The notes beneath the pieces were generated by a model. The model made no database searches, was not told where the DNA came from, and was given only the letters and a program-made list of their open reading frames with translations. This document shows positions 1 to 14,174 of a DNA stretch of 64,000 nucleotides, piece after piece (the first letter of the stretch is position 1; each line of letters begins with the position of its first letter). Origin of the DNA: Clostridium sp. SY8519 (GTDB lineage: Bacteria; Bacillota; Clostridia; Lachnospirales; Lachnospiraceae). The DNA lies in contig NC_015737.1 of NCBI RefSeq assembly GCF_000270305.1, positions 554,501 through 618,500 of the forward strand. Direction: 5' to 3'. The translations under genes and the position numbers were made by a program.

Positions 1-4275
<4,275 letters not shown>

Positions 4276-4389
4276 ACCCTGTTCTCCGCAATAAGTGAAA
4301 ACAGCAGACTCCTCCAAACGGTTCCGGGAAATCTGCTGTCTGTTTTTCATCGCTTCCTGCAGATACTCGCGCAGTTTCAGCTGCCGATG

Positions 4390-5340
4390 TTATCTGTCAT
4401 TGTCTGTATCTCTGCTCCTGTATTCCGATCCATCAGCCCCAGCCTCACGGCCGCCGGTCAGGCCGTCCAGATCATTCAGCTGACCGCGCGTATCCTGCGG
4501 CGCCTTTCTGCGGGACGGCTTGAATTCAAAGGCATATACATACATGGTAAAAATCGTGACTCCGATGCCGAAGGCATAGCTCGGGACCGGAAGCAGCGCC
4601 GGAAGTCCTTCGAAAAAACTGGAAAAGAAGAATCCGAAGGCATTGAACAATATATGGAGCAGGATCGAGTAGCGGATTCCGCGGCCCCTGCTGGCAACAA
4701 ACCCGAGAAAAAGCCCGATCACAAAGGCGTAGATCCCCTGAATCAGGTTCATATGGTAAATTCCGAACAAAACCGCCTGCAGAATATCCGCGCCCAGAAA
4801 GGACATGTTCAGTCTGGCATACCGGTATACCACCCCGCGGAAAATCAGTTCCTCCGCGATCGGCGCAAGTATTATAATATACAGCGCCGCCCACAGGGAA
4901 AAGCTGCCGTTTTCCGCCAAATTGCTGACCGCGTTTCCGCTGGCCTGATACAGGGCGGGCATCAGCTTTTCCTCCGCATTCATAATCAGCTGCGCGATAA
5001 ACTGGGTACCTACGCCCAGCAGAATCAGCGTCAGAATAGTCAGAAGCGTAAACCTGCCGGATGTTTTGCGCCGGGGCGCCGCATACGGGCGCACAAAACG
5101 CGCCTGGTACCAGATCCCGAACAGAACAAAAACCAGAACGGTAAACAGAATATAACAGCGCACCAGGACGGTTTTGTCAATTCCCGCGGATGACTGCGCC
5201 ATTTTGGTCAGTGTACGGATCACTCCGTCCCCGGACTGTATCCCGGTAACTGTCAGTACAATGATCTGTGCCGCCAGCAGCAATAGAATGGCGACCACAG
5301 CGGCCAGAATACTTTTTGCGATATTGCCCGGTCTGTTCAT
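4390..5340 (-). CDS. CPBP family intramembrane metalloprotease
   Basis: Predicted multi-pass membrane protein (316 residues) of the CPBP/Abi (CAAX protease-like) family. The family signature EELIFRGVVYRYAR (EExxxR) is present, followed by the second motif region FGIYHMNLIQG. About eight hydrophobic segments are visible. The start was chosen at MNRPGNIAKS because AGGAGGAAG lies just upstream; an in-frame start 17 codons earlier lacks such a site. It sits between glgP (gap about 109 bases) and dnaE (gap about 114). The substrate is unknown; family members process peptides or serve in immunity or bacteriocin functions, with nothing here to decide. Confidence 0.85.
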   Translation of the reverse strand: MNRPGNIAKSILAAVVAILLLLAAQIIVLTVTGIQSGDGVIRTLTKMAQSSAGIDKTVLVRCYILFTVLVFVLFGIWYQARFVRPYAAPRRKTSGRFTLLTILTLILLGVGTQFIAQLIMNAEEKLMPALYQASGNAVSNLAENGSFSLWAALYIIILAPIAEELIFRGVVYRYARLNMSFLGADILQAVLFGIYHMNLIQGIYAFVIGLFLGFVASRGRGIRYSILLHILFNAFGFFFSSFFEGLPALLPVPSYAFGIGVTIFTMYVYAFEFKPSRRKAPQDTRGQLNDLDGLTGGREAGADGSEYRSRDTDNDR

Positions 5341-5449
5341 AGTTTCTCTTCCTCCTGTCGCAGGCACTGCCTGCGGATGTCCTTCCTTCATGTTCCGCGC
5401 CTGGAACAGCTGCTGCCGGCAGCATTACCGGCAGTACCTGTTCCACTGG

Positions 5450-7936
5450 CTACTCATCATCTGCGGACACGGTCACACGGTCCAGATGCCAGATATCATC
5501 CACATATTCCTGAATCGTGCGGTCCGATGAAAATTTGCCCACTGCGGCAATGTTCAGGATTGCCTTTCTGGCCCATTCGGATTCGTCGGCATATGCCTTT
5601 TCAATCCGTTGATGCGCCTCATCATAAGACCGGAAATCCTTCAGGCAGAAATAGGTGTCCGCATACTGGGTGGACTGTGTATTCAGCAGTGAATTGTACA
5701 GATCCCGGAAAAGCTCCGTATCACTGCCGGAATAAAATCCGTTGATCAGCTGCATCAGAACCTGGCGAATCTCCGCGTCATTGTTGAAAATATCCATGGG
5801 ATTGTAATCCCGCTTCTGCTCATGGCTGATGACCTCATCGGAACTCATGCCGAAAATGAACATGTTCTCCTCGCCCACTTCTTCCGCCATCTCCACATTG
5901 GCGCCGTCCATGGTTCCGATGGTCAGGGCGCCGTTCAGCATAAATTTCATGTTCCCGGTGCCGGATGCCTCTTTGCTGGCCGTGGAAATCTGCTCACTGA
6001 CATCTGCTGCCGCAAATAAAAGCTCGGCGTTGGATACTTTGTAATCCTCGATAAACACCACTTTGATCCGGTTGTTGATGGATGTGTCCCGGTTGATCAC
6101 ATCCGCAACGGAATTAATCAGCTTGATGGTAAGCTTCGCGATCCGGTAGCCGGCAGCCGCCTTGGCCCCGAAAATAAAGGTACGGGGATGGAACTCCATA
6201 TCCGGATGTTCTTTCAGCTGATTGTACAGATACATAACGTGCAGAATATTCATCAGCTGACGTTTGTATTCGTGCAGACGCTTCACCTGTATATCAAAGA
6301 TGGAACGGGGATCCACATCGATCCCATTGTGTTCCCGGATATATTCCGTCAGCCGCAGCTTGTTTTTGTATTTGATCTGCAGAAACTCCTGCTGCACCTT
6401 CGGATCTTCCGCGTAAACCGCCAGCTTTTTCATATGGGACAGGTCTGTGATCCAGTCATCGCCGATTTTTCCGGTGATCCATTCCGCCAGCAGCGGATCC
6501 GCGTGACAGAGGAAACGCCGCTGTGTGATTCCGTTGGTCTTATTGTTGAATTTTTCCGGAAACAGATCATAGAAATCCTTCAGTTCCTGGTGAATCAGGA
6601 TATCCGTGTGGAGCCTTGCCACACCGTTTACGGAAAACCCCGCCGCAATGGCCATGTAGGCCATACGGATCTGTCCGTCATGGATAATCGACATGCGGGA
6701 CAGTTTGTCATTGTCTCCCGGGAAAGCAGCCTGTACTTTCAGGCAGAATCTCCGGTTGATCTCCTCGACGATCTGGTACACCCGGGGAAGCAGGCGGGAA
6801 AAGATCTCAATGGGCCATTTTTCCAGTGCTTCCGACATAATGGTATGGTTGGTATACGCGCAGGTTCTGCTCGTGATCTCCCAGGCTTCATCCCATTCCA
6901 GGCCTTCTTCGTCCAGCAGGATCCGCATCAGTTCCGCCACTGCCACCGTCGGATGGGTGTCGTTCATCTGAATCACTACTTTTTCCGGCAGTTTGTGGAT
7001 GTCCGGATGATTCAGCTTGTATTTGCTTATGGCGCGCTGCAGACTGGCAGACACAAAGAAATACTGCTGTTTCAGCCGCAGTTCCTTTCCCGCGATATGG
7101 TTGTCATTCGGGTACAGCACATCCACCAGGTTGCGGGCCAGGTTCTCTTCTTCCACGGCCTGCTGATAATCCCCCTTGTCAAAAGAGGTCAGCTCAAACT
7201 CGTTCACCGGTTCCGCGTCCCAGATCATCAGGGTGTTTACCATGCTGTTCCCGTAGCCGAGAATCGGCATATCATAGGGAACGGCCTTTACGGAGCGGTA
7301 GCCTTCCTGCTGAAACCGGACTCTCCCGTCACTGTCCATATGGGTGCTGACATAGCCGCCGAATTTCACTTCAAAGGTATGCTCCGGCCGGCGCAGTTCG
7401 AAGGGATAGCCGTTTTTAAGCCAGTTGTCCGGCACTTCCACCTGATAGCCGTTCTCGATTTTCTGTTTGAACATGCCGTAGTGATAACGGATGCCGCAGC
7501 CGTATGCCGGATATCCCAGCGTGGCCAGGGACTCCATGAAGCAGGCAGCCAGGCGGCCCAGGCCGCCGTTGCCCAGAGCCGGATCCGGCTCCTGATCTTC
7601 AATGACGTTCAGATCCAGCCCGATTTCGTCCAGGGCTTCCTTCACCTCGTCGTATACCGTCAGGTTGATCAGGTTGTTGCCCAGGGCGCGGCCCATCAGG
7701 AATTCCATGGACATGTAATACAGGATCTTCGGATCTTCCCGGTCGATGGTCTGCTGGGTAGCCATCCAGTCATCGATAATAATATCCTTTACCGCATAGC
7801 TGACTGCCTGGAAAATCTCTTCCTGGGAAGCTTCCTTAAGCTTCTTGCGGTACAGATTTTTCAGGTTTTCGTTGACCGTTGCCAGAAACCTCTGCTTGTT
7901 GAAGGGGTGCAGTTTTTTGATCATTGTTCGGTTCAC
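5450..7936 (-). CDS. glgP: glycogen/maltodextrin phosphorylase
   Basis: Glycogen phosphorylase of 828 residues, releasing glucose-1-phosphate from alpha-1,4-glucans with pyridoxal phosphate. The PLP-lysine region SKEASGTGNMKFMLNGAL and the NPDPALGNGGLGRLAAC-type active-site segment are intact (here QEPDPALGNGGLGRLAACF). The start is GTG at 7936, whose GTGA overlaps the ileS stop by four bases; a GGAG lies about ten bases upstream. An ATG four codons later is the alternative. The overlap implies translational coupling to ileS, an unusual pairing of tRNA charging and storage-sugar metabolism. No other glycogen gene is in the window. Confidence 0.95.
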   Translation of the reverse strand: MNRTMIKKLHPFNKQRFLATVNENLKNLYRKKLKEASQEEIFQAVSYAVKDIIIDDWMATQQTIDREDPKILYYMSMEFLMGRALGNNLINLTVYDEVKEALDEIGLDLNVIEDQEPDPALGNGGLGRLAACFMESLATLGYPAYGCGIRYHYGMFKQKIENGYQVEVPDNWLKNGYPFELRRPEHTFEVKFGGYVSTHMDSDGRVRFQQEGYRSVKAVPYDMPILGYGNSMVNTLMIWDAEPVNEFELTSFDKGDYQQAVEEENLARNLVDVLYPNDNHIAGKELRLKQQYFFVSASLQRAISKYKLNHPDIHKLPEKVVIQMNDTHPTVAVAELMRILLDEEGLEWDEAWEITSRTCAYTNHTIMSEALEKWPIEIFSRLLPRVYQIVEEINRRFCLKVQAAFPGDNDKLSRMSIIHDGQIRMAYMAIAAGFSVNGVARLHTDILIHQELKDFYDLFPEKFNNKTNGITQRRFLCHADPLLAEWITGKIGDDWITDLSHMKKLAVYAEDPKVQQEFLQIKYKNKLRLTEYIREHNGIDVDPRSIFDIQVKRLHEYKRQLMNILHVMYLYNQLKEHPDMEFHPRTFIFGAKAAAGYRIAKLTIKLINSVADVINRDTSINNRIKVVFIEDYKVSNAELLFAAADVSEQISTASKEASGTGNMKFMLNGALTIGTMDGANVEMAEEVGEENMFIFGMSSDEVISHEQKRDYNPMDIFNNDAEIRQVLMQLINGFYSGSDTELFRDLYNSLLNTQSTQYADTYFCLKDFRSYDEAHQRIEKAYADESEWARKAILNIAAVGKFSSDRTIQEYVDDIWHLDRVTVSADDE

Positions 7937-10900
7937 TGTTTCTCAACTCCTAATTCCACACTCTCACCGTTGATATTCCAGGACTTCTGATAGCCGCGCA
8001 GACCGCCGCAGCGAATCTCTTCCGCCAGCACATCACCCATGATCTGCTCTGCATGGGCTGTGAAAATATCCTGTACCTTCCGGTCTGCCTCATAGGTCAG
8101 AAGGATCTTGTCCATGACTTCAAATCCGGCCTCTTTCCGCATGGTCTGCACCTTGCTGATGATCTCCCGGACAAAGCCTTCTTCCAGCAGTTCCTCACTC
8201 AGGTTGGTGTCCAGCACTACGGTGATTCCGTTGGCGCTCTGGGCGTCATAGCCTTCCTGCTGATCCATCTCAATCAGCAGGTCTTCCCGCTCCAGTTTCA
8301 CTTCTGTGCCGATATTATCCAATGTCAGCACGCCTGTCTCATCCAGTTCCTTCATGGCCGCGTTTCCGTCAATGTCCGCCAGCGCCTGTTTGATCTGATT
8401 TAAGAAGCGGCCGTATTTCGGTCCTACCGTACGCAGCTGGGGCTTGAACCGGTAAGTGGTAAAGGCGCTGACATCATCGGAGAATTCCGCTTTTTTGACA
8501 TTCAGCTCTTCCTCGATGATCTGCACGAAATACTCCGGCAGGTGTTTGGGCGCATTCACATACATCGTACCGATGGGCTGCCGGTTCTTGATATTCGCCT
8601 CATTCCGGGCCGCCCGGCCTAATACGACGATTTTCAGGACTTCGTCCATATTTGCTTCCAGCTCGGCATCGATCCGGGAAGCGTCGGAAACCGGATAATC
8701 GCACAGATGAATGCTCATGGGCGCCTGGGGATCAATTCCGGCCACCAGATTCTGATAGATCTCCTCGGTCAGGAAGGGAATCATCGGCGCGGAGGCCTTG
8801 CAGATGGTAACCAGGGCTGTGTACAGTGTCATATAGGCATTGATCTTGTCCTGCTCCATGCCCTTCGCCCAGAAACGCTCTCTGGATCTTCTGACGTACC
8901 AGTTGCTCATGTCATCCACAAAGCTCTGCAGCGCCCGGGCCGCCTCCGGAATCCTGTAGGACCCGAGGTCCTGATCCACTTCAGCCACCACCGAATTCAG
9001 GCGGGAAAGCAGCCAGCGGTCCATTACAGACAGTTTATCATATTCCAGCGTATAATCCATAGGGTTAAATGCGTCAATGTTTGCATACAATACATAAAAC
9101 GCATAAGTATTCCACAGTGTGCCCATAAACTTCCGCTGTCCTTCCACGACAGCCTTGCCATGGAAACGGTTCGGCAGCCAGGGTGCGGAATTGATATAGA
9201 AATACCAGCGGATGGCATCTGCGCCATACTCTCCCAGAGCTTCCATGGGATCCACCGCGTTTCCCTTGGATTTGCTCATTTTCTGCCCGTTTTCATCCTG
9301 GACATGCCCCAGCACGATTACGTTTTCATAAGGTGCCTGATGGAACAGAAGGGTGGATTCCGCCATCAGGGAGTAGAACCAGCCTCTGGTCTGGTCCACT
9401 GCCTCTGAAATAAACTTGGCCGGGAACTGCTGATGGAACAGCTCCTGATTCTCAAAGGGGTAGTGATGCTGCGCAAAAGGCATTGCGCCGGAATCAAACC
9501 AGCAGTCAATAACTTCCGGCACCCGGTGCATTTCTTTTCCACAGTGCGGACACCGGATCGTGATCTCATCCACATACGGACGATGCAGTTCTACCTGCTC
9601 CGCCTCCGGATTGCCGCTCTTTTCCGCCAGCTCTTTCCGGCTGCCGATGGCTTCCTGATGGCCGCATTCGCATTCCCATACGTTCAGCGGCGTTCCCCAG
9701 TAACGGTTTCTGGAAATTCCCCAGTCCTGGATATTTTCCAGCCAGTCGCCGAATCTGCCCTTGCCGATGGATTCCGGGATCCAGTTCACCGTATTGTTGT
9801 TGCGGACCAGTTCATCCTTCACAGCGGTCATCTTGATAAACCAGGATTCCCGCGCATAGTAGATCAGCGGTGTGTCGCATCGCCAGCAGTGCGGATAGTC
9901 ATGCTCAAACTTCGGCGCGTCATACAGCAGGCCTGCCTCCTTCAGATCCTTCAGAACCATAGGATCCGCTTTTTTCACAAATACACCGGCATAGGGGGTC
10001 TCTTCCGTCAGTTCGCCTTTGCCGTTGACAAATTGCACAAAGGGCAGGTCATAGTTCCGTCCGATCCGGCTGTCATCTTCACCGAAGGCCGGTGCGATAT
10101 GCACGATACCGGTACCGTCAGACATGGTTACATAGCTGTCGCAGGTAATAAAATGCGCCTTTTTGTTCTTTTTTGCCACATAAGCGCCGGTAAAGTCAAA
10201 TAACGGGCGGTATTCCCTGTATTCCAGCTCTTTGCCCGGGAAACGCTCCAGCACTTCGTAAGCCGGAACTGCCGCGGTGCCTTTCTTTTTATCCGCAGGA
10301 ACTGCCAGTCTGCCCAGCACCTGGTCCAGAAGGGCCTCCGCCAGATAATATACATATCCGTCAGCTGCCTTGACTTTGCAGTAGGTTTCCTCCGGATTCA
10401 CGCACAGCGCCACGTTGGAAGGCAGGGTCCACGGCGTTGTGGTCCATGCCAGGAAATAAGCGTCCTCGTCCGCGGCGGGGAAACGGACAATGGCCGACCG
10501 TTCCTTTACCTTCTTATATCCCTGTGCCACTTCATGGGAAGACAGAGGGGTGCCGCAGCGCGGGCAGTAAGGGACAATTTTGAATCCCTTATACAGCAGT
10601 CCCTTGTCCCAGATCTGCTTTAACGCCCACCATTCCGATTCGATGAAATCATTGTCATAGGTGACGTAGGGATGATCCATATCTGCCCAGAATCCCACGA
10701 CATCGGAGAACTGCTCCCACATGCCCTTGTACTTCCATACGGATTCCTTGCACTCCTTGATAAAAGGCACCAGGCCATATTCTTCTATCTGCTCCTTGCC
10801 GTCCAGACCCAGCTTTTTCTCCACTTCCAGCTCCACCGGCAGCCCGTGGGTATCCCATCCGGCCTTCCGCGGCACATATTTTCCCTTCATGGTCTGGTAA

Positions 10901-11115
10901 CGGGGGATCATATCCTTGATGACACGGGTCAGCACATGGCCAATATGAGGTTTGCCGTTCGCGGTCGGCGGTCCGTCATAGAATGTGTAGGTCTCGCCTT
11001 CTTTGCGGTTTTCCATGCTTTTGCGGAAGATATCATTTTCCTTCCAGAAGCTTTCCACCTGCTTCTCCCGGTCCACAAAGTTCATTGTGGTGTCTACTTT
11101 TTTGTAAATACTCAT
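7933..11115 (-). CDS. ileS: isoleucyl-tRNA synthetase
   Basis: Class I aminoacyl-tRNA synthetase charging tRNA-Ile, 1060 residues. The HIGH motif (NGKPHIGHVLTRVIKD), editing domain and KMSKS motif (ENGQKMSKSKGNAVDP) are present. The length and sequence style fit the longer, eukaryote-like IleS clade rather than the shorter 930-residue type (family inference). The ATG at 11115 has a GGAGAA site; an upstream in-frame extension runs through the terminator of the leader and is rejected. It is preceded by a T-box leader with an apparent ATC specifier and overlaps glgP at its 3' end. Confidence 0.97.
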   Translation of the reverse strand: MSIYKKVDTTMNFVDREKQVESFWKENDIFRKSMENRKEGETYTFYDGPPTANGKPHIGHVLTRVIKDMIPRYQTMKGKYVPRKAGWDTHGLPVELEVEKKLGLDGKEQIEEYGLVPFIKECKESVWKYKGMWEQFSDVVGFWADMDHPYVTYDNDFIESEWWALKQIWDKGLLYKGFKIVPYCPRCGTPLSSHEVAQGYKKVKERSAIVRFPAADEDAYFLAWTTTPWTLPSNVALCVNPEETYCKVKAADGYVYYLAEALLDQVLGRLAVPADKKKGTAAVPAYEVLERFPGKELEYREYRPLFDFTGAYVAKKNKKAHFITCDSYVTMSDGTGIVHIAPAFGEDDSRIGRNYDLPFVQFVNGKGELTEETPYAGVFVKKADPMVLKDLKEAGLLYDAPKFEHDYPHCWRCDTPLIYYARESWFIKMTAVKDELVRNNNTVNWIPESIGKGRFGDWLENIQDWGISRNRYWGTPLNVWECECGHQEAIGSRKELAEKSGNPEAEQVELHRPYVDEITIRCPHCGKEMHRVPEVIDCWFDSGAMPFAQHHYPFENQELFHQQFPAKFISEAVDQTRGWFYSLMAESTLLFHQAPYENVIVLGHVQDENGQKMSKSKGNAVDPMEALGEYGADAIRWYFYINSAPWLPNRFHGKAVVEGQRKFMGTLWNTYAFYVLYANIDAFNPMDYTLEYDKLSVMDRWLLSRLNSVVAEVDQDLGSYRIPEAARALQSFVDDMSNWYVRRSRERFWAKGMEQDKINAYMTLYTALVTICKASAPMIPFLTEEIYQNLVAGIDPQAPMSIHLCDYPVSDASRIDAELEANMDEVLKIVVLGRAARNEANIKNRQPIGTMYVNAPKHLPEYFVQIIEEELNVKKAEFSDDVSAFTTYRFKPQLRTVGPKYGRFLNQIKQALADIDGNAAMKELDETGVLTLDNIGTEVKLEREDLLIEMDQQEGYDAQSANGITVVLDTNLSEELLEEGFVREIISKVQTMRKEAGFEVMDKILLTYEADRKVQDIFTAHAEQIMGDVLAEEIRCGGLRGYQKSWNINGESVELGVEKQ

Positions 11116-11154
11116 TTCTACGTCTTCTCCTTTGTCTGCGCAGTCTCTGTTCTT

Positions 11155-11190
11155 TTGAAAAAGAGCCCGTCCTGAAAAGGACGGGCTCTT
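11155..11190 (-). terminator. T-box terminator of ileS leader
   Basis: Perfect 12-base-pair arms (AAGAGCCCGTCC and complement) with a short TTTTCA-type loop, followed on the minus strand by a T run. It lies directly after the T-box sequence and before the ileS ribosome site, as expected for the expression platform. Confidence 0.85.
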
Positions 11191-11443
11191 AGAGTTCGTT
11201 AACCACCTGTTCAGAGTACGGGACATCTGCCCTATACTGTTCCCTGTCACGGCTGGATGCCGTCAGCGCCTACCAGGATCTCTCCGTTCGGGCTGCAACT
11301 GATAAAGTGATGTTCCTGCATGTGCTACTGATACCGGCTCTCACCGCCCCGGCTCGCTGTGACGTTCCCGCATGCCATACTGTCTTCGTCATCGTCTTTG
11401 CTGTATTCTGCTTTCGGATACGCATCTTCCCCGGAAGATACTC
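11155..11443 (-). promoter_or_regulatory. T-box leader, isoleucine-type, controlling ileS
   Basis: About 290-base leader between a sigma-A promoter and ileS. The antiterminator element reads AGGTGGTTAACGAACTC, a variant of the canonical AGGGTGGTACCGCG with the TGGT that pairs to the tRNA ACCA end. It is immediately followed by a strong terminator. In the Stem I region GGAACATCACTTT fits the usual GAA-specifier-AC context, giving an ATC (isoleucine) specifier at complement 11309-11311; a GAGAGCCGG element fits distal Stem I. Uncharged tRNA-Ile should favour antitermination. The element type is well supported; the exact secondary structure was not folded. Confidence 0.85.
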
Positions 11444-11449
11444 TCAAAA

Positions 11450-11478
11450 ATTATAGTGACTTCCATGCAAAAAGTCAA
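11450..11478 (-). promoter_or_regulatory. sigma-A promoter of the ileS T-box transcript
   Basis: TTGACT, 17-base spacer, TATAAT, a near-consensus promoter placing the transcript start near 11443. It starts immediately after the stop of the upstream ABC ATPase gene, with no terminator between them. Confidence 0.85.
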
Positions 11479-11494
11479 TGTTATTTTCCTCTGC

Positions 11495-12238
11495 CTAAAC
11501 CAGCACTTTGCTCAGGAACTCCCGGGCACGCTCGGTTTTCGGGGACGCGAAGAAATTCTCCGGTGTATCATCTTCCAGAATCTTTCCGCCGTCCACAAAC
11601 AGTACACGGTTGGCCACTTCCTTGGCGAATCCGATCTCATGGGTGACCACCGCCATCGTCATTCCGTCGTCTGCCAGTGCCTTCATCAGATCCAGCACCT
11701 CGCCCACCATCTCCGGATCCAGCGCGCTGGTAGGTTCGTCAAACAGCATCATCTTCGGGTTCATGGCCAGCGCCCGGACAATGGCGATTCGCTGCTTCTG
11801 CCCGCCGGATAAGGAAGCCGGGTACGCATCGGCCTTGTCCAGAAGACCTACCCGGTCCAGCAGACGCTCCGCAGTCTGATTCGCTTCTTCCTGTTTCATC
11901 CGTCCGGTCCGCACCGGCGCCAGTGTGATGTTTTTCTTTACCGTCATATTCGGAAACAGATTAAAGTGCTGGAATACCATTCCCATCTGCTGACGGATCC
12001 CGTTTACGTCCGCCTTGGGGGCGGTGATTTCGGCGCCGTCAAAATAAATCTGCCCGCCGGTCGGCAGTTCCAGCAGATTCATGCAGCGCAGGAAAGTGGA
12101 CTTGCCGGAACCGGAGGGGCCGATGATTACCACTTTTTCCCCGGTCTGAATCTCCGCGGAAATATCATCCAGCACCACATGGTCCCCGAAGGCCTTGGTC
12201 AGATGTTCGATCCGGATCAGTGTATTATCTTCGCTCAC
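11495..12238 (-). CDS. polar amino-acid ABC transporter, ATP-binding protein
   Basis: GlnQ-type ATPase of 247 residues. Walker [11 protein letters not shown]-loop, signature LSGGQKQR and Walker [15 protein letters not shown] are all intact. It energises uptake through the neighbouring permease. The GTG start at 12238 is preceded by AGGAG about eleven bases away and overlaps the permease gene by 14 bases; the longer frame would need a TTG start without advantage. Last gene of a three-gene operon; the ileS promoter follows 17 bases after its stop. Confidence 0.92.
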   Translation of the reverse strand: MSEDNTLIRIEHLTKAFGDHVVLDDISAEIQTGEKVVIIGPSGSGKSTFLRCMNLLELPTGGQIYFDGAEITAPKADVNGIRQQMGMVFQHFNLFPNMTVKKNITLAPVRTGRMKQEEANQTAERLLDRVGLLDKADAYPASLSGGQKQRIAIVRALAMNPKMMLFDEPTSALDPEMVGEVLDLMKALADDGMTMAVVTHEIGFAKEVANRVLFVDGGKILEDDTPENFFASPKTERAREFLSKVLV

Positions 12239-12941
12239 TTCGACGCAGTCTCCTTTCCAGTCTTCCAAGCAGCCATGTCAGAATCATGACAATGACAAGA
12301 TACATAAGCGCGATGCCCACAAACGGCATCAGTGCCTGATAGGTTTTGGCCTGAATCGTCATAGCCACCTTCGTCAGATCCATCAGCCCGATCACAGTGA
12401 CCAGGGAAGTATCCTTAAACAGTGTGATAAATTCATTTCCCAGGGCCGGCAGAATATTCTTCACTGCCTGCGGAATAATGATATCTTTCATGACATTTCC
12501 GTAGCTCATGCCCAGGGAACGGCCGGCTTCCATCTGGCCGATATCCACGGACAGGATTCCGCTTCGGATAATCTCCGATACATAAGCACCGGAATTGATC
12601 CCCAGGGCGATAATCGCGATGCCCAGCAGATTCCTGCTGGCGGCAAATACGACAAAGCCCCAGATCAGCAGCTGTACCATCATAGGGGTGCCGCGGATCA
12701 CTGTAACATAGACCTGACAGATGCCGTTGAGCACCGAAAGTCCGAATCCTTTTTTTCCGCGTTTCTGCAGATACTGTGTGCGCACGACGGCCACCGCCAC
12801 TCCCAGGATCAGTCCCAGGATCAGCGCGAATATCGTCAGAATAATGGATGTTCTCAGTCCGTTCAGGTACAGCTTCCATCTGCCTTCCGCCACAAAGCTC
12901 TGTATGAACTGATCTCTTAAACTGTTGCTTCCCACTTTCAC
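12225..12941 (-). CDS. polar amino-acid ABC transporter, permease
   Basis: Inner-membrane permease of the His/Glu/Gln/Arg family (238 residues) with about five membrane segments and the coupling-loop EAA motif region [20 protein letters not shown]. It presumably acts as a homodimer with the adjacent ATPase. The start is GTG with AAGGAGAACA directly upstream. It is preceded by a stem-loop that separates it from the binding-protein gene and may lower its expression. Confidence 0.92.
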   Translation of the reverse strand: MKVGSNSLRDQFIQSFVAEGRWKLYLNGLRTSIILTIFALILGLILGVAVAVVRTQYLQKRGKKGFGLSVLNGICQVYVTVIRGTPMMVQLLIWGFVVFAASRNLLGIAIIALGINSGAYVSEIIRSGILSVDIGQMEAGRSLGMSYGNVMKDIIIPQAVKNILPALGNEFITLFKDTSLVTVIGLMDLTKVAMTIQAKTYQALMPFVGIALMYLVIVMILTWLLGRLERRLRRSERR

Positions 12942-12957
12942 TGTTCTCCTTGCGTAA

Positions 12958-12986
12958 CGAAGGGGCAGCCTGATACCGCCCCTTCG
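12958..12986 (-). terminator. stem-loop between binding protein and permease genes
   Basis: Inverted repeat CGAAGGGGC / GCCCCTTCG with a short loop and no T run. Such intra-operon hairpins often stabilise the upstream binding-protein mRNA rather than terminate fully. Confidence 0.5.
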
Positions 12987-12998
12987 GAAACTTCATAC

Positions 12999-13841
12999 TT
13001 ATTTCGTCCCGTCTGCTGTAATGTATTTGTCAATGATCTTCTGAACGGTTCCGTCTTTTTTCAGTTCGTTCAGAGCATTGTTGATCGCTTTGCGCAGTTC
13101 CGGATTCTTCTTGTTGATGCCGATGGCATATTCTTCTTCCACATAGCTGGAATCCAGAATCTTCAGGCCGTCATTGTTCTTTACAAATTCCTTGGCCGGT
13201 TCGCTGTCGATGACCACTGCATCTGCCTTGCCGCTTACCAGGGCCTGGACTGCAGTCGCGCCGTTGGTATACGCGGTCACATGGTCAGCGCCGAAATCAT
13301 CGGTGCAGTAGGTTGCGCCGGTGGTGCCTTCCTGTACGCCGATCTTTCCTGCCTTCTTCAGATCCTTGGCGGTCTTAATGGAAGATCCTTTCTTTACAAT
13401 GATCTTCTGTACTGCCTTTGCGTAGGTGTCTGTAAAATCTACATTCTTCTTCCGTTCGTCATTTACGGTCAGACCGGCCATTGCCATATCTTCCTTGCCG
13501 CTCTGTACGGATGTAACCACTGCGGAGAAGTCCATATCATCCACCACCAGTGTCAGATCCAGTTTCTTGGCAATGGCTTCGGCGATCTCCACGTCGATGC
13601 CTTCGTAGCCGCCGTCATCCTTTGTCATCTCATAGGGCGGGAACTGGGCGTTGGTAGCCATATGCAGCTTGCCTTTTTCCACGGTGGAAACCGAAGCAGT
13701 CTCAGCGGATGTGCTGGACGCGGCAGAAGACGCGCCGCCTGCAGTGCCGGATTTGTCCGCGGAGGAACCGCATGCTGCCAGGCCGAGGGCCATGGCGCCG
13801 ATTACTGCTGCGCTGATAAGCTTTGTCATTCTTTTTTTCAT
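12999..13841 (-). CDS. polar amino-acid ABC transporter, substrate-binding lipoprotein
   Basis: Extracytoplasmic solute-binding protein family 3, 280 residues. The lipoprotein signal ends LGLAACGSS (lipobox cysteine near residue 20), followed by a Ser/Ala-rich linker and the binding fold beginning LHMATNAQFPPYEM. The start MKKRMTKL has AAGGGGAAAAG upstream; the frame is open 30 codons further but without a site. First gene of the operon with permease and ATPase. Ligand not determinable; the family binds polar or charged amino acids. Confidence 0.92.
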   Translation of the reverse strand: MKKRMTKLISAAVIGAMALGLAACGSSADKSGTAGGASSAASSTSAETASVSTVEKGKLHMATNAQFPPYEMTKDDGGYEGIDVEIAEAIAKKLDLTLVVDDMDFSAVVTSVQSGKEDMAMAGLTVNDERKKNVDFTDTYAKAVQKIIVKKGSSIKTAKDLKKAGKIGVQEGTTGATYCTDDFGADHVTAYTNGATAVQALVSGKADAVVIDSEPAKEFVKNNDGLKILDSSYVEEEYAIGINKKNPELRKAINNALNELKKDGTVQKIIDKYITADGTK

Positions 13842-13921
13842 CGTTCTTTTCCCCTTCCAGAAAAAATATAAATCAGATTTTCTGCAGTCAGATACACACT
13901 TCCTGACTGTGTCACTTGAAT

Positions 13922-13950
13922 ATTTTAGCACAGCACATCAGCAAAAACAA
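13922..13950 (-). promoter_or_regulatory. putative promoter of amino-acid ABC operon
   Basis: TTGTTT, 17-base spacer, TAAAAT, about 75 bases upstream of the binding-protein ATG. It shares the 333-base divergent gap with the pncB promoter. Confidence 0.45.
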
Positions 13951-14087
13951 ACAGAAGCTTGCATATTATTCCATAAAATGTATATTTTCTGCTTTTTTCC
14001 TTATATTTTTTCATCCCCGGCCCGGGGTTTTCCACCCTGCTTCCCGAGAAATACAGCAGATTTGCCCTCCCCGCAGCCCCGCTTTGC

Positions 14088-14115
14088 TTGCACTTTCGCC
14101 GGAATGAAGTATAAT
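14088..14115 (+). promoter_or_regulatory. promoter of pncB
   Basis: TTGCAC, 16-base spacer, TATAAT, ending 60 bases before the pncB start. No operator could be identified by eye. Confidence 0.65.
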
Positions 14116-14174
14116 CTTAACAACTGTACTTCGTGCTTACCGACCAATGCGCTGACAGATAAAGGAGCGAACCC

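Noticed and set aside
5403..5444. Terminator between glgP and the CPBP gene
   Set aside because: An imperfect GGAACAG...CTGTTCC hairpin exists but the minus-strand tail has no T run, so termination is not supported.
6188..7990. A 600-codon plus-strand open frame
   Set aside because: Antisense to glgP, no ribosome site, no family resemblance.
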